DNA of 64,000 nt from Arcuatula senhousia (lineage: Eukaryota; Mollusca; Bivalvia; Mytilida; Mytilidae): positions 28,206 through 92,205 of the forward strand of contig CAXARO010001771.1 of NCBI GenBank assembly GCA_963971305.1. The letters are read 5' to 3'. The position numbers and the translations under genes were made by a program. The notes below the pieces were generated by a model. It saw only the letters and a program-made list of their open reading frames with translations. It was not told where the DNA came from and made no database searches. Shown here piece by piece: positions 53,188 to 64,000 of this stretch. The stretch's first letter is position 1. Every line of letters begins with the position of its first letter.

Positions 53188-54732
53188 TTGAAAGACAAAG
53201 AGAAGTACACACCAGACAGACCAAGCAAGTCTTGCGAGCTTGACCCAATTCCAACTCCACTTTTGAAAACATGTGTAGACAGCGTTGCCAACAAAATTAC
53301 GACAATAATTAACATTTCACTCTCAACATCTGTGGTACCGTCATCGTTTAAAGAGGCCATCGTAAGACTCTTGTTGAAGAAACCAGGCCTCGACATCGAA
53401 ACACTTAAAAACTATCGCCCGGTCTCGAACCTTCCATTTGTATCAAAGGTCCTGGAAAAGGTTATTGAAAGTCGCCTTGGAGACCATCTCATAACCAACA
53501 ACTTGCATGATCCTTCTCAATCAGCATATCGTACTGGACACTCGACGGAAACTGCACTACTTTGTGTGCATCATGACATCACGTGTGCTCTTGACAAAAA
53601 CAAATGCGCTGTCTTACTTATGTTAGACCTTTCTGCGGCATTCGATGTGATAGATCATACGATTCTTCGAAACAGATTAGAGCATGCTTTCGGAATTTCG
53701 GGATCGGCATTGCAATGGCTACTTTCTTATTTACAAGATAGGACTCAACGCATAGCTATAGGTTCCGTTCATTCAGAGCAATTCCGATTACAGTGTGGTG
53801 TCCCACAAGGGTCAGTTCTATGTCCTAAGCTTTATTGCATATTTTCTAAGCCGATAGCTGAAATCTGCAGACGTCATAACATGTCATATCAGTGTTACGC
53901 GGACGATACCCAAATGTACTTGGTGTTCGAACCTCAGAACAACTGGTCAGATACAGCAAAACAACTGGAAGACTGTTTAGCAGACATTAGTTCGTGGATG
54001 AGCTCTAATATGCTTAAGCTGAACGAAGACAAAACCGAATTAATGTTATTTGCTCCAAAGCATCGAGTCAAGCAATTGAACGACTGTAACCTTAGTTTTA
54101 AAGGAAATATCATCACGAGCTCCGTGCTAGGCGTGTACTTCGATAGAACTTTAACAATGAACCAGCAAATAAGTTCATTATGTAAATCGTGTTTCCATCA
54201 GATCCACAAAATAGGTCGCATACGTCAATTCATCACTGAAGACGCGTGTAAAACTTTGGTAAACTCACTTGTAGCTTCCCGATTGGATTATGGCAACGCA
54301 ATGCTCTATGGATTACCATCGTGTGCTATTCAGAGACTGCAAAGAATTCAAAATACAGCTGCTCGCTTGGTCACCAGGAAAAAGAAGCACGAACATATCA
54401 CGCCGATATTAGAATCCCTTCATTGGCTGCCTATTCATTACCGTGTGCAATTTAAGATACTGCTTTATGTTTTCAAAGCCCTCAGACACGAAGCACCGAC
54501 ATACTTATGTGAATTAGTGCATCTGTATCGCCCTGCAAGGTCCTTAAGATCCAAAAACAGCGTAACAATAATTACACCTAATGTTAGAACTAAAGGTTAT
54601 GGCAAGCGGAAGTTTGACAGTGCAGCAGCATCTCTATGGAACGTTTTGCCCAGAGATATTCAAACAGCAGAGTCGGTCAATATTTTCAAGAAAAAACTCA
54701 AAACTTATTTTTTTAGACAAGCTTACTTATAG
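53188..54732 (+). CDS. CR1/L2-like LINE reverse transcriptase, 5'-truncated
   Basis: An open frame of 514 residues starts inside the RT: SKSCELDPIPTPLL, NYRPVSNLPFVSKVLEKV, QSAYRTGHSTETALL, LMLDLSAAFDVIDH (catalytic Asp), CGVPQGSVL, CYADDTQMYLV (catalytic pair) and LNEDKTELM, then the usual C-terminal part (LESLHWLPIHYRVQFK, YGKRKFDSAAASLWN). The endonuclease and ORF1 are missing, as is normal for 5'-truncated insertions, so no start codon is expected. In GVPQGSVLCPKLY the usual G after L is C, and the next residues are atypical, hinting at mutation despite the open frame. Confidence 0.9.
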   Translation: MKDKEKYTPDRPSKSCELDPIPTPLLKTCVDSVANKITTIINISLSTSVVPSSFKEAIVRLLLKKPGLDIETLKNYRPVSNLPFVSKVLEKVIESRLGDHLITNNLHDPSQSAYRTGHSTETALLCVHHDITCALDKNKCAVLLMLDLSAAFDVIDHTILRNRLEHAFGISGSALQWLLSYLQDRTQRIAIGSVHSEQFRLQCGVPQGSVLCPKLYCIFSKPIAEICRRHNMSYQCYADDTQMYLVFEPQNNWSDTAKQLEDCLADISSWMSSNMLKLNEDKTELMLFAPKHRVKQLNDCNLSFKGNIITSSVLGVYFDRTLTMNQQISSLCKSCFHQIHKIGRIRQFITEDACKTLVNSLVASRLDYGNAMLYGLPSCAIQRLQRIQNTAARLVTRKKKHEHITPILESLHWLPIHYRVQFKILLYVFKALRHEAPTYLCELVHLYRPARSLRSKNSVTIITPNVRTKGYGKRKFDSAAASLWNVLPRDIQTAESVNIFKKKLKTYFFRQAYL

Positions 54733-55290
54733 TCTGGTAAAACCTAGTTATGTGATGTGGTGCTACTGACGTTCGGTTAGGGTGTAATAAATGTATTATT
54801 TGAATTATTTTTAACTTTTATAGAAGTTTTGCTTGCTGGTGCTAACAATATATCATATATTTTTATATATTTATGTACTTATATATTTTTAAAACTTTTT
54901 AAAGCCCCTATCTTTCCGATGATTTTTATTAGATATATCTTTATGAATTTTTAACATTTAATAGATCTTAGTTGACGTTTGATTTATTTTTACATATATA
55001 ACCTTTTTTTAAATGATTTTTGATGTTTTCTTATTTCGTTTAGCTTATTTTCTGTGTGTAATTTTTATAGACCCCTGATTTCAGTCATTGCTTTTTTTAT
55101 TGATTATTGCTATTTTTACGTGTTGGATGCATGTATATCTTTTTATGTTGTCTACATGTATTTTATTAGTAACTAGCTTTTTTTGTGATATTTATATGTA
55201 TGCATGAATTGTCATAATATGTTGTACAGCGCTTTGGGTAACATTGTTTAGATTTAGCGCTTTATAAGAACTGTAATAATAATAATAATC
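54733..55290 (+). other. 3' UTR and tail of the CR1/L2-like LINE
   Basis: Ends with CAGCGCTTTGGG, TTTAGCGCTTTATAAG and a TAATAATAATAAT tail, the typical 3' end of L2-type LINEs. The element therefore spans about 53190-55290. Confidence 0.8.
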
Positions 55291-57574
55291 ATGCAGTTTT
55301 TAAGGTAAATGCAAGTTTATTCGTTCAGTTTTTATTGACACAATAACTGAAATTTCAAAGACGAACAAGTGAATCTTTATCTGAAGTGAAAATAATAGTG
55401 AAAAGTTTTAAAATATCATGGAAATCCACCTTGATTGTAAATGTACCATGTTGACCACAAAATGGGTGATTATTGAGACACAATAGTGTGGAACCTGTAC
55501 TGTAACATCTTTTATTAAACAGCCATATGAACTAAGAGAATGAGATCCGCGTACTATGAAATTATATCATAGTTACTATCCACATGATCCATGTTTTTAG
55601 GTTTTTGTGTTCTTTACAGTTTATTTGAATACATCTATGGTATCATTCTTAGCATGACCTTATTACGACCAAAGTATCATTGTTGCTTTAAGAATACTAA
55701 ACAGTTAACGACAATAAATATTTGTTTTCATTTTTAAATGTATTGTTTCTTGTTTTTCAGTTCTTTTTTTATCATTCTTCTACACCCGATGAGCATGGTG
55801 AAATGAAGTTACAGACTCCTATGCACTTGACCAACATGGAATACATCGAACGTTTACCATGATATGCTGGTTGTCGGCTTTATAATTAGACTTGTGACTC
55901 TTTAATCTGATTTGGATAAATGAAGAACTCTTGATGCTTTCAGAAACAGTGTTAAAGGAAACTGACCGCTGCTCTTCTCATCTGCTCCTTATACACGACC
56001 AACAGTGCAACTATTTTTCAAATGATTGTGAAAAAACTCTTTTATGCTAACGATTATATAAACTGTTAATTTATCTAGTCATTTTAAAAGTTCTAAATTG
56101 TCAGAGTTATATTTTAACAATGTAATTGTGTTTCATCTTTGCATCTTGGTTATATAAAATTATTTTTATGATATAATGTGTTTTTTTATATTATATATTG
56201 ATTGTATTAATCTTTAGTAAAAGATGCTCCTCTTCATTGTACAAAAACTTTGAGAATTTCAAATCAAATTATGCTATTATGTCAGTGAAAGGTTTTGTTG
56301 TGGTATCTTTACGGCTTCTGAAAAAATCTTTTAAATTGATGTTTTCTACATGTAAACCCAAACCACTGTTTAATATTCTTGAACTATCATGACTGCTGAA
56401 TATGCATTTGTCAATTTGATCTCTTATTTTGCATCTTCACATGTGTAATTTTATAGGTTATGTCTAGTTGTAAACCAGTGCTTAGGATCGAACCACTAAC
56501 ATTGGGAAATAAGTTGCAAAAAACAAACAAACAAAAACTGGCTACAAGTTAAGGAAAACAAACAAAACATCTTTACTCTAAACGTGTCACCAGAGTAAGC
56601 GCATTAATGTTTTTTTCAGAAAAACGATTAAGTATCAGCATTTTTATCTATGTAATAAATACGATAATCAATTAGGTCTCATGAAAAACACAATTATGAT
56701 CACTCGTGCGGGATAAATCATGTTGCGTTCAACGACTCTTGATCAAATTTTAGATATTCACTCGACCCAATTAGTTATTCTATAAATGCTGCAAGATATT
56801 TTGAGGCCACGTGCAACCTCCACCTCCACCTTGGGCGTTAGTGATATTAACCTAAAATCGGTTTTGCTAAAAAAAAAAAAAAAAACGGTGAAAAAGCAAA
56901 AATAATAGAATAAATTATGAAAATATTATAAAAAATGGTAAGAAATTAATATATCTAGGTCCTGCTACGGTATACTTTTTAATACTATATGCAGTCTTTG
57001 CTGAACGCATACTGAAAAATCTACCTAAAATAAAGCAATTTTAAGGTAATCGTATCGAGGAAACTTACGGATATTTTCAAAGATGTGATTTAAACGAAAG
57101 TGTTGATTACAGAGCGGGCTGACCTCTAAAAAAACTCCACCAGCAGCGTTTACCATCGATAATCTTAGAAGTCAAAATAAAATTATTGTACAATAAGAAA
57201 TAGGGGGTCGAAGCGGCCAAAATGTCAATCTATAAAATTTTACCGAACATTGATATAAATATCAAATAAAAAGTAGATAAAAATATCAAATATGCATTGA
57301 AAGTCCGTGACATCTACAGAAACAATGTGTCAAAATGCTTTATGAATCCATGGTGGGCTGCGTGCATCCAAAGCAATTGACTTTCCATTTTGGGACTCCG
57401 ACGTACAGGATTCTACTTGTTATTTATCAATGAAGACGCTAGAATGCCTTATTCTATCATTCTTCATGCAAGCCAACATATGCATAGAGGGCAAAATAGG
57501 TAAAAGTTTAGCCATTTATATATCAAGTGTTACTTTAGATAATATGAACCTTAATTAATCCATTTTTGTCTGTA
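55291..57574. other. Non-coding, no feature recognised
   Basis: AT-rich; an 18-base A run at about 56869-56885. No gene, terminal repeat or hairpin found by eye. Confidence 0.4.
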
Positions 57575-58040
57575 GTTCACAATTCTTGGTGCAACTCATC
57601 TTTAGAGCAGATATAGTCACTTTTAGATTGATCGAAACACCATTTAACCAGATCTTCAATTTGTTTTACTAAGAAAGTGAGGAAGGTTAGTGTACAAATT
57701 AGAAAAATCGTAGCTATCAACTGTATGATAAGTACCTTCAAAGGCGCGAAGTTTGTCTAAAACATCGAGCGAATTTTTCACGCTCCAAAAATTATTTATA
57801 CCACTGTTTTCAAATACATTTTCGCAGTATCGAATAATAAATTCTTTCATAGTATTCAAAGCAAGAGATAGGACTTTAGAAATATTAGTGAGAGAACACT
57901 TACTTAAAGCAGATATGAAACGAAATTTATAAGGATTTTTGTGTAATTCAGGGATGCAGTACATTGTAGGTCGTTTATTGCATGTACTAGGCATGGTAGG
58001 AGCGGCTCCTAGTGATGTGGTATTTAAAATATGGTTATAA
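57575..58040 (-). pseudogene. Penelope-like RT relic, N-terminal half only
   Basis: The minus strand encodes MYCIPELHKNPYKFRFISA, RYCENVFENSGINNFW and SYDFSNLYTNLPH, the fingers and first palm blocks of a Penelope-like RT. A frame change near 57670 leads to QIEDLVKWCFDQSK and a stop at about 57580. The MGTNCAPL and YxDD blocks are absent. It differs from the relics at 19910 and 24705 and represents another subfamily. Confidence 0.8.
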
Positions 58041-58753
58041 TTAATACTAGATTTTGTAGATTGTAAGTGAATAAAAGTGTTTAATTTCTTGCATCAACAC
58101 TTTCTTGCATCAAAAACAGAAGCCAAAACATATTACAACAATGAACAAACAGATAAATGTATCAAAGTTTTAGGAAATAGCCAAAAGATGTCAAATTTTG
58201 GAAATATGTAAACTGTGTCTTTCCAACACATATTCCAGTACTCGAAAATATATAAGAGCATACAACTGAAGCACGGGGAAGCTTTCTACGACTTCCACAT
58301 GGCACAAGAGCCAAAAAAGAACAAAGGTGTACCAAACTCTGAAATAATATTAATAACAAAAGAATATGATATATGTCATGTATATGCCAGAAAGACAAGA
58401 TCCTTAAATTGAAATGATTTTGATAAATGTACAAAAGCAAAATTTCACTGCGTGTGAAGCACTTTACTGGATAAACCTTCATCAGACACGCTGGGAGTAG
58501 AAATCACTATGCATTCTAAATTACTGTACTTCTATTGCTATTGTAAGACTGTTTATCAGAGGGGACTACTTAAGTAAGATTTTACTTGTGTACAATTCCA
58601 TATGCTTTTATTGGCAATAGAATAAGTTAGAAATAAACTTAATCTAAAGCGCTTGAAATCTGCTAGATTTATTTCTTTAATTGAAATTAATAATTTTACA
58701 TAATTATGTAGTAAATGCAATTCCTTACCATACCACACCACAGGCCGATTTTT
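58041..58753. other. Non-coding, no feature recognised
   Basis: No gene or repeat assigned. The stretch directly precedes the AGCTCACC element. Confidence 0.4.
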
Positions 58754-60766
58754 AGCTCACCTGGACCGAAGGTCCATGTGAGCTATTACCATCACTTGGC
58801 GTCCGTCGTCTTCGTCGTCTGTCGTCGTCGTCGTCTGTCGTCGTCGTCTGTCGTCGTCGTCTGTTAACAATTTTTCAAAAATCTTCTCCTCTGAAACTAC
58901 CAAACAGAATTTAATGAAACTTGGTATGAATGATCCTTAGGGTGTCCTGCACCAAACTTGTGTTTCGATTTTTTATCCGTTAAAAAACATGGCCGCCGTT
59001 ACTAAAAATAGACTAGGGGGGTCAGACTACTGTTTTTGGCTTATAAATCAAAAAGTATAAGAGATAGAGGAAATCTGAGGCACGCTTCTGATTCAGCATC
59101 AAAAGCTTTACAAAAGTCTCCATTTGGTCAAAGTTGTCAGATGACCCCTTATAGGGGTTACGGCCCCTTAAAGGTGAAAAATAGCATTTTTTCATGTTTT
59201 TGGCCTACAGAATGAAAACTATTGCAGATAGAGATTAGCTGTTGCTTGCTTAAATGTTCAGCTCATTTAACTCTACAAAAGTCTTTATAGGGTCGAAGTT
59301 GTCAGATGACCCCTTATAGGGGTTACGGCCCCTTAAAGGTGAAAAATAGCCATTTTTCATGTTTTTGGCCTACAGAATGAAAACTATTGCAGATAGAGAT
59401 TAGCTGTTGCTTGCTTAAATGTTTAGCTCATTTAGCTCTACGAAAGTCTCCATAGGATCGAAGTTGTCAGATAACCTCTTATAGGGGTAACGACCCCTGA
59501 AAAATGGCATTTTTTCATGTTTTTGGCCTATAGAATGAAAACTATTGCACAAAGAGATAAGCTGTTGCTTGCTTAAATGTTCAGCTCATTGAGCTCTACA
59601 AAATTCTCCATAGGGTCGAAGTTGTCAGATGACCCCTTATAGGGGTTACGGCCCCTGAAAAATAGCCATTTTTCATGTTTTTGGCCTACAGAATGAAAAC
59701 TATTGCAGATAGAGATTAGCTGTTGCTTGCTTAAATGTTCAGCTCATTTAGCTCTACAAAATTCTCCATAGGGTCGAAGTTGTCAGATGACCCCTTATAG
59801 GGGTTACGGCCCTTGAAAAAAAGCGATTTTTCATGTTTTTGGCCTACAGAATGAAAACTATTGCAGATAGAGATTAGCTGTTGCTTGCTTAAATGTTCAG
59901 CTCATATAACTCTACAAAAGTCTCCATAGGGTCGAAGTTGTCAGATGACCCTTTATAGGGGTTACGGCCCCTTAAAGGTGAAAAATTGCCATTTTTCATG
60001 TTTTTGGCTTACAGAATGAAAACTATTGCAGATAGAGATTAGCTGTTGCTTGCTTAAATGTTTAGCTCATTTAGCTCTACGAAAGTCTCCATAGGATCGA
60101 AGTTGTCAGATAACCTCTTATAGGGGTAACGACCCCTGAAAAATGGCATTTTTTCATGTTTTTGGCCTACAGAATGAAAACTATTGCACAAAGAGATAAG
60201 CTGTTGCTTGTTTAAATGTTCAGCTCATTGAGCTCTACAAAATTCTCCATAGGGTCGAAGTTGTCAGATGACCCCTTATAGGGGTTACGGCCCCTGAAAA
60301 ATAGCCATTTTTCATGTTTTTGGCCTACAGAATGAAAACTATTGCAGATAGAGATTAGCTGTTGCTTGCTTAAATGTTCAGCTCATTTAGCTCTACAAAA
60401 TTCTCCATAGGGTCGAAGTTGTCAGATGACCCCTTATAGTGGTTACGGCCCCTGAAAAAAGCGATTTTTCATGTTTTTGGCCTACAGAATGAAAACTATT
60501 GCAGATAGAGATTAGCTGTTGCTTGCTTAAATGTTCAGCTCATTTAGCTCTACAAAAGTCTCCATAGGGTCGAAGTTGTCAGATGACTCCTTATAGGGCT
60601 ATGGCCCCTTATAGGTGAAAAATGGTGATTTTGGCCTATAGAATGAAAACTATTGCAGGTAGAGAAAAGCTGTTGCTTGCTTAAATGTTGAGCTCATTCA
60701 GCTCTACAAAAGTATAGGGTCAACATCAAGACCAGGTGAGCGATTCAGGCTCCTGGGAGCCTCTTG
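58754..60766 (+). mobile_element. AGCTCACC-family Helentron-type element with long internal array
   Basis: The 5' hairpin AGCTCACCTGGACC / GGTCCATGTGAGCT (58754-58784) differs from the copy at 32406 by paired changes that keep the stem. The 3' part has CCAGGTGAGC (about 60732-60741), hairpin AGGCTCC / GGAGCCT and CTCTTG ending at 60766. About ten internal units of roughly 160 bp fill 59200-60700. No coding capacity. Confidence 0.85.
59211..60700 (+). repeat. About ten 160-bp tandem units with a 639-bp higher-order period
   Basis: Units start with AGAATGAAAACTATTGCA. A variant unit (CTACGAAAGTCTCCATAGGA, then ATAACCTCTTATAGGGGTAA, then TTGCACAAAGAGATAAG) occurs at 59421 and again at 60060, showing that a four-unit block was duplicated. 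Confidence 0.85.
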
Positions 60767-60949
60767 TTTTAGTAACAGCGGCCGTGCTTTTTATCGAATC
60801 ATTTCAAAAAAGAATATTTTTGTTACCAACGTTAAATACCATTCCTACATAGTTTCAGTTCAATTGGTTTAGTGGTTTCAAAGAAGAAGATTTTTGAAAT
60901 TGTTAACGGACGACTTCGGACGTAATTATGGCATTTGGCCAGGAGAGCT
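60767..60949 (-). mobile_element. 5' fragment of an AGCTCACC-family element in opposite orientation
   Basis: Read on the minus strand it begins AGCTCTCCTGGCC and continues GTCCGAAGTCGTCCGTTAAC, AAAATCTTCTTC and CGGCCGCTGTTACTAAAA, matching the first 250 bp of the family. It abuts the 3' terminus of the plus-strand element exactly, so one inserted into or beside the other. Confidence 0.75.
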
Positions 60950-61208
60950 AATAATTGTTGCATTTTGAATTATTGTGACATATAACATTAGGCTGTTTTG
61001 TATCCGCACAACAATAAGTCAGCATAAAAAAAAGTCTAAAAAGACATTACCAAAAGTCAACACAACGAAAAACATATTTAATAACTCATGCAAACAATAC
61101 ATACATTGAATTAACTTTACTACAACTAAACAACAGCAACCTTTCAACTTAAAATCAATTCCCGAGTAATCTCCAGTGCTACGAACGGTTAATCAATTCC
61201 TGCTTGTT
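60950..61208. other. Non-coding spacer
   Basis: Nothing recognised between the inverted AGCTCACC fragment and the segmental duplication. Confidence 0.4.
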
Positions 61209-62910
61209 CCAACTCATCCGTCGATTAGCTTGTGATGTCCAAAGATATGAATATCGTAATGAGCACATTTTAACAGCACTTTTACCAGATTAAGGTACAT
61301 CAATGGCGACTCTGCCATTAAAACATTCATTGAAACTTTACAATTATAGTCCTTTGTTCACAAGAAGGTATTGTTCGGGTTCTCAACTCTATTATTTTGT
61401 AATTATACTTATCATTATTTTGTATCTCAAGATTTATTATCATTCATTCTTCATTTTTTTTTTGGACAAGTATTCAATATCTGTTTTTAAGCAATTATAC
61501 TTTATTATTTTAATCCTATCCACACCCTCCTTGAAAAAGTGAAAGCCAATTGTGCAACAGAATTGTAATCTTCATTTTAACATAAATTATAATATGAGAT
61601 AGGCATTGCCTATATGCGAGCACAGCACAAGAGCATAAATATAAGTTTTGTATCTCGAATACATTTTGAGTTGAGAAAGGCTTCCTCCAGCACAGATTCC
61701 GGGTACCCGTTTTTGCCCTCATATGAGGGAATTCTGCGTCTCAATTGAGGAATAAAATTGTTTAAAATCTAGAATATAAGATTTAAAAGACCCCATTCCG
61801 CGAACGACGTTGACACTTTTGATGCAAATGTTAACCGTTGTGATCACTTCCTAAAAAACGATCGATGTGCGTATCCGAGTTACCCGAATGAAATGTTTTG
61901 ATTGATAGTTGATCATTATAATGAGCTGAAGACACAATGTCTTAAATATTAAGCGTCTTTGTTTTATTAACACAGTTTTTTTTTTTAGATTTTGATTTGG
62001 AATCGAAGTAGTCAAATAAGATCTGAAGTTGATATTTTAATTTTGATCAGTTCATTTTCTAGAACGTTCAGTTTGGGACAAGGTGCTTGGGGTGAATAAG
62101 CGGTAAAAAGAAAATGTTTAAAAAATGATTAAACTTTGTTTACTAAAAAAATGTAGTTACTCATCGTCAACAGAATATTTTTTATCCTTGTTCTGCATTT
62201 ACTGTACATAGATAATTTTTCGAAGGCGACTATCAAAATGGGTAATTATTTTCAAATTTACACCGGACCTGTATAAACTGTGAGAAGCATATCCGAACGA
62301 AAAAAAAATCAATATCAGCATTAGGACTTTTTTCGCGGGAACTTGCTTCAGAGCTATCCGCTTATGCTGTGCTCGCTAATATCTATTTTATATACAGACG
62401 TTTGTTTGTTGTAGAAATTTTGATTGCTTTAAGGTTTAAATCATATGATCTCGAATTTATATTTAAATACACGATAAACACGATAAAATCCTTATTTAAT
62501 ACTGTATTGGGTTTAAATGACTAAGAGTAGATAACCGCATTTGAAACCAAGGAAGTAAAAGAATTGTTGACGTAAGCCTTTCATTTGTTTACATGGTGTG
62601 TCAAGGTAAAACCTTTGTTTTGTTTAATGTTGAATTTTTAAAGGCAATGTTAATGCATTGGTAATGTTTTTATATATTTGAAAATGGGCCAATTTAATAA
62701 GCTTCTGCTGTTATTACTTATAAATTCATGTAAAATATTAAGTAGAGCAAGTTCTATATATTTTATTGATTTAAGTGAAAGTTAATACCTGTGTCACCCA
62801 GAAACCTACACCCCTATATCAATATTTTGTTAGAGTCAATATGCCATACGAATAATACACAAGCGAAATTAGTTTAAATATTTTGTTGAATGAAATCAAT
62901 GAGATTTGAT
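61209..62910 (+). repeat. Diverged segmental duplication, copy 2
   Basis: Colinear with 45979-47065 except for about 0.8 kb of extra sequence at 61590-62385. Shared blocks include ATCCGTCGATTAGCTTGTG, AAGCAATTATACTTTATTAT, AACCAAGGAAGTAAAAGAA and AAAATATTAAGTAGAGCAAG. Confidence 0.8.
61613..62379. mobile_element. Candidate TIR element filling the gap in the duplication
   Basis: CGAGCACAGCACAAG (61617-61631) is the inverse of CTTATGCTGTGCTCG (62361-62375) with one mismatch. The span coincides with the extra sequence of copy 2, so copy 1 is the empty site. No transposase frame. Exact ends and target duplication are uncertain. Confidence 0.6.
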
Positions 62911-63227
62911 TCATGTCACCAGTCTTTTGCATTGGAGATCATTGTTTTCATAATTTACATTATACATTTGAAATTTATTATTCTGGTGACTTTTTCTTTT
63001 CAAAACACCCAAATCGACCTTAATTCACTGAATCTTGGCCACAAGTCAGGTTCTATTCGAGCAAATATGTAATGTTTTATACTTGCAAAGATATGAAAAG
63101 AAAAATTCAGGAAAGCCAAATTACTTTAATTGCCTTTTTTCTTTCGTTTGACACAAATTTTTGGGGACAAAAATTCAATTACTAAAACGAGAAGAAAACA
63201 GAAAATTTGAATATGCAATAAATGCAT

Positions 63228-63792
63228 ATCTCATATCGGCAGCATTTTAATAAAAAAAAATAGAGGGTAAAAAAAAAACACAAAAGCATTGAACAAAAAG
63301 TACCAAATAGCCTAATTCAGCACCGAGGATATTGACCATGTGCAGTACAAGGAAACAAGGAAAGAAACCTGTTTTTTTCAACAATTTTGAATTTGACAAT
63401 CGGAAATTCCAATGACAAAAAGAATGCTAAAAGTAGTTGTCAAATTGGTATCACACAACTTTGACGACTAGGCTTCTGATTACCCTCACGACCTCTGGTC
63501 AACCAGCAGCCGTTGTAGTTTCAAAATACAAACACCAAAACTGGTATAAAACAGTAAATTGGGATATGCTGTATACATCCATATTTCAAAGAGTAACTCT
63601 CATCAGCAGCATTTTGAATAAAAAAACATTGAAAGGTCAAAAAACCAAATGTATTGAACAAAAAGTTCTCAAAACCAAAAAGTTCGAACAGGGAAGCCAA
63701 ATCCAGCACCGAGGATATCGACCATTGGCAATACAAGGAAAGAAACCTGGTATTTTCAACAATTTTGAATTTAACAATTGGAAATTTCAATG
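63228..63792 (+). repeat. Direct duplication of a dispersed repeat
   Basis: 63228-63415 and 63598-63792 share CAGCATTTT, TTGAACAAAAAGT, CCAGCACCGAGGATAT-type and TTTTCAACAATTTTGAATTT blocks. An inverted third copy lies at 51715-51832. No function assigned; a 118-residue frame over the second copy is probably fortuitous. Confidence 0.75.
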
Positions 63793-64000
63793 ATAAGAAA
63801 ATATATAAATGTGTTGACAAATTCGTGTCAGAATATTTAATAGAACATTTTCAAAAGAAACGATTTGTTAAACTTTATTTGTGGTATGTTTGCTAGTATT
63901 TCCTCATTTTAAAAAGCTACAGGTGTCAGTTTGGGGATAGTTTCATGAAACTGTTGGCTTTCCAGAAGGCACAGAGTTTTAAATTCCCGTTTTGAGCTTG
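63793..64000. other. Non-coding end of the window
   Basis: No feature recognised. Confidence 0.4.

Noticed and set aside
63437..63793. 118-residue frame near the window end
   Set aside because: It overlaps a duplicated dispersed repeat and its composition reflects A-rich DNA; no domain.

Overview
The window is eukaryotic, AT-rich, invertebrate DNA built almost entirely from transposable elements, with one recognisable host-type gene. The mix points to a bivalve mollusc, probably a mytilid mussel: Penelope-like reverse transcriptases, a LINE with a 2A-like peptide, Ngaro/DIRS elements, an intronless B-box/beta-propeller gene, and abundant AGCTCACCTGG- and ATGTCTCCCAAAC-type repeats. The taxon is an inference; nothing in the window names the species.

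Layout. 1-4.8 kb: a LINE whose 1148-aa endonuclease-reverse transcriptase is intact and carries an N-terminal hydrophobic leader ending in NPGP. 4.8-6.2 kb: a truncated end of a Ngaro/DIRS-like element. 6.3-6.8 kb: a LINE endonuclease relic. 7.7-9.2 kb: a candidate Helentron-type non-autonomous element holding a palindromic miniature element. 9.3-19.6 kb (minus strand): a Ngaro/DIRS-like tyrosine-recombinase retrotransposon (SGNH hydrolase, gag, RT/RNase H, tyrosine recombinase) with split direct repeats, four copies of a 22-mer in its 3' region, and a 2.95-kb TIR transposon inside one terminal repeat. 19.9-25.5 kb: two Penelope-like RT relics, a decayed repeat and an 838-bp foldback element.

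26.0-44.8 kb is the most striking part: a stack of nested Helentron-type elements. Each begins with a 5' hairpin, and the 5' arm of that hairpin recurs as an inverted copy just before a second hairpin at the 3' end (asymmetric terminal inverted repeats). Successive elements entered the same TTATT tract of the previous one, so their 5' ends are stepped every 56-63 bp and their 3' ends close in last-in-first-out order with family-specific matching. One member, 29230-42980, is a 13.75-kb autonomous Helentron with Rep, Pif1-like helicase and AP-type endonuclease. It is now broken by frameshifts, two stops and a precise TTAA-flanked transposon. The AGCTCACCTGG repeats at 32.4-33.8 and 58.8-60.8 kb share the same two-hairpin architecture.

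45.9-64 kb: a diverged segmental duplication (about 46-47 and 61.2-62.9 kb, the second copy with an extra TIR element), the B-box/beta-propeller gene (49.0-50.7 kb, interrupted by one in-frame TAA), two further LINE relics (52.3-55.3 kb), a third Penelope-like relic (57.6-58.0 kb), and a large AGCTCACC element with higher-order tandem repeats. No tRNA, rRNA or CRISPR was seen.
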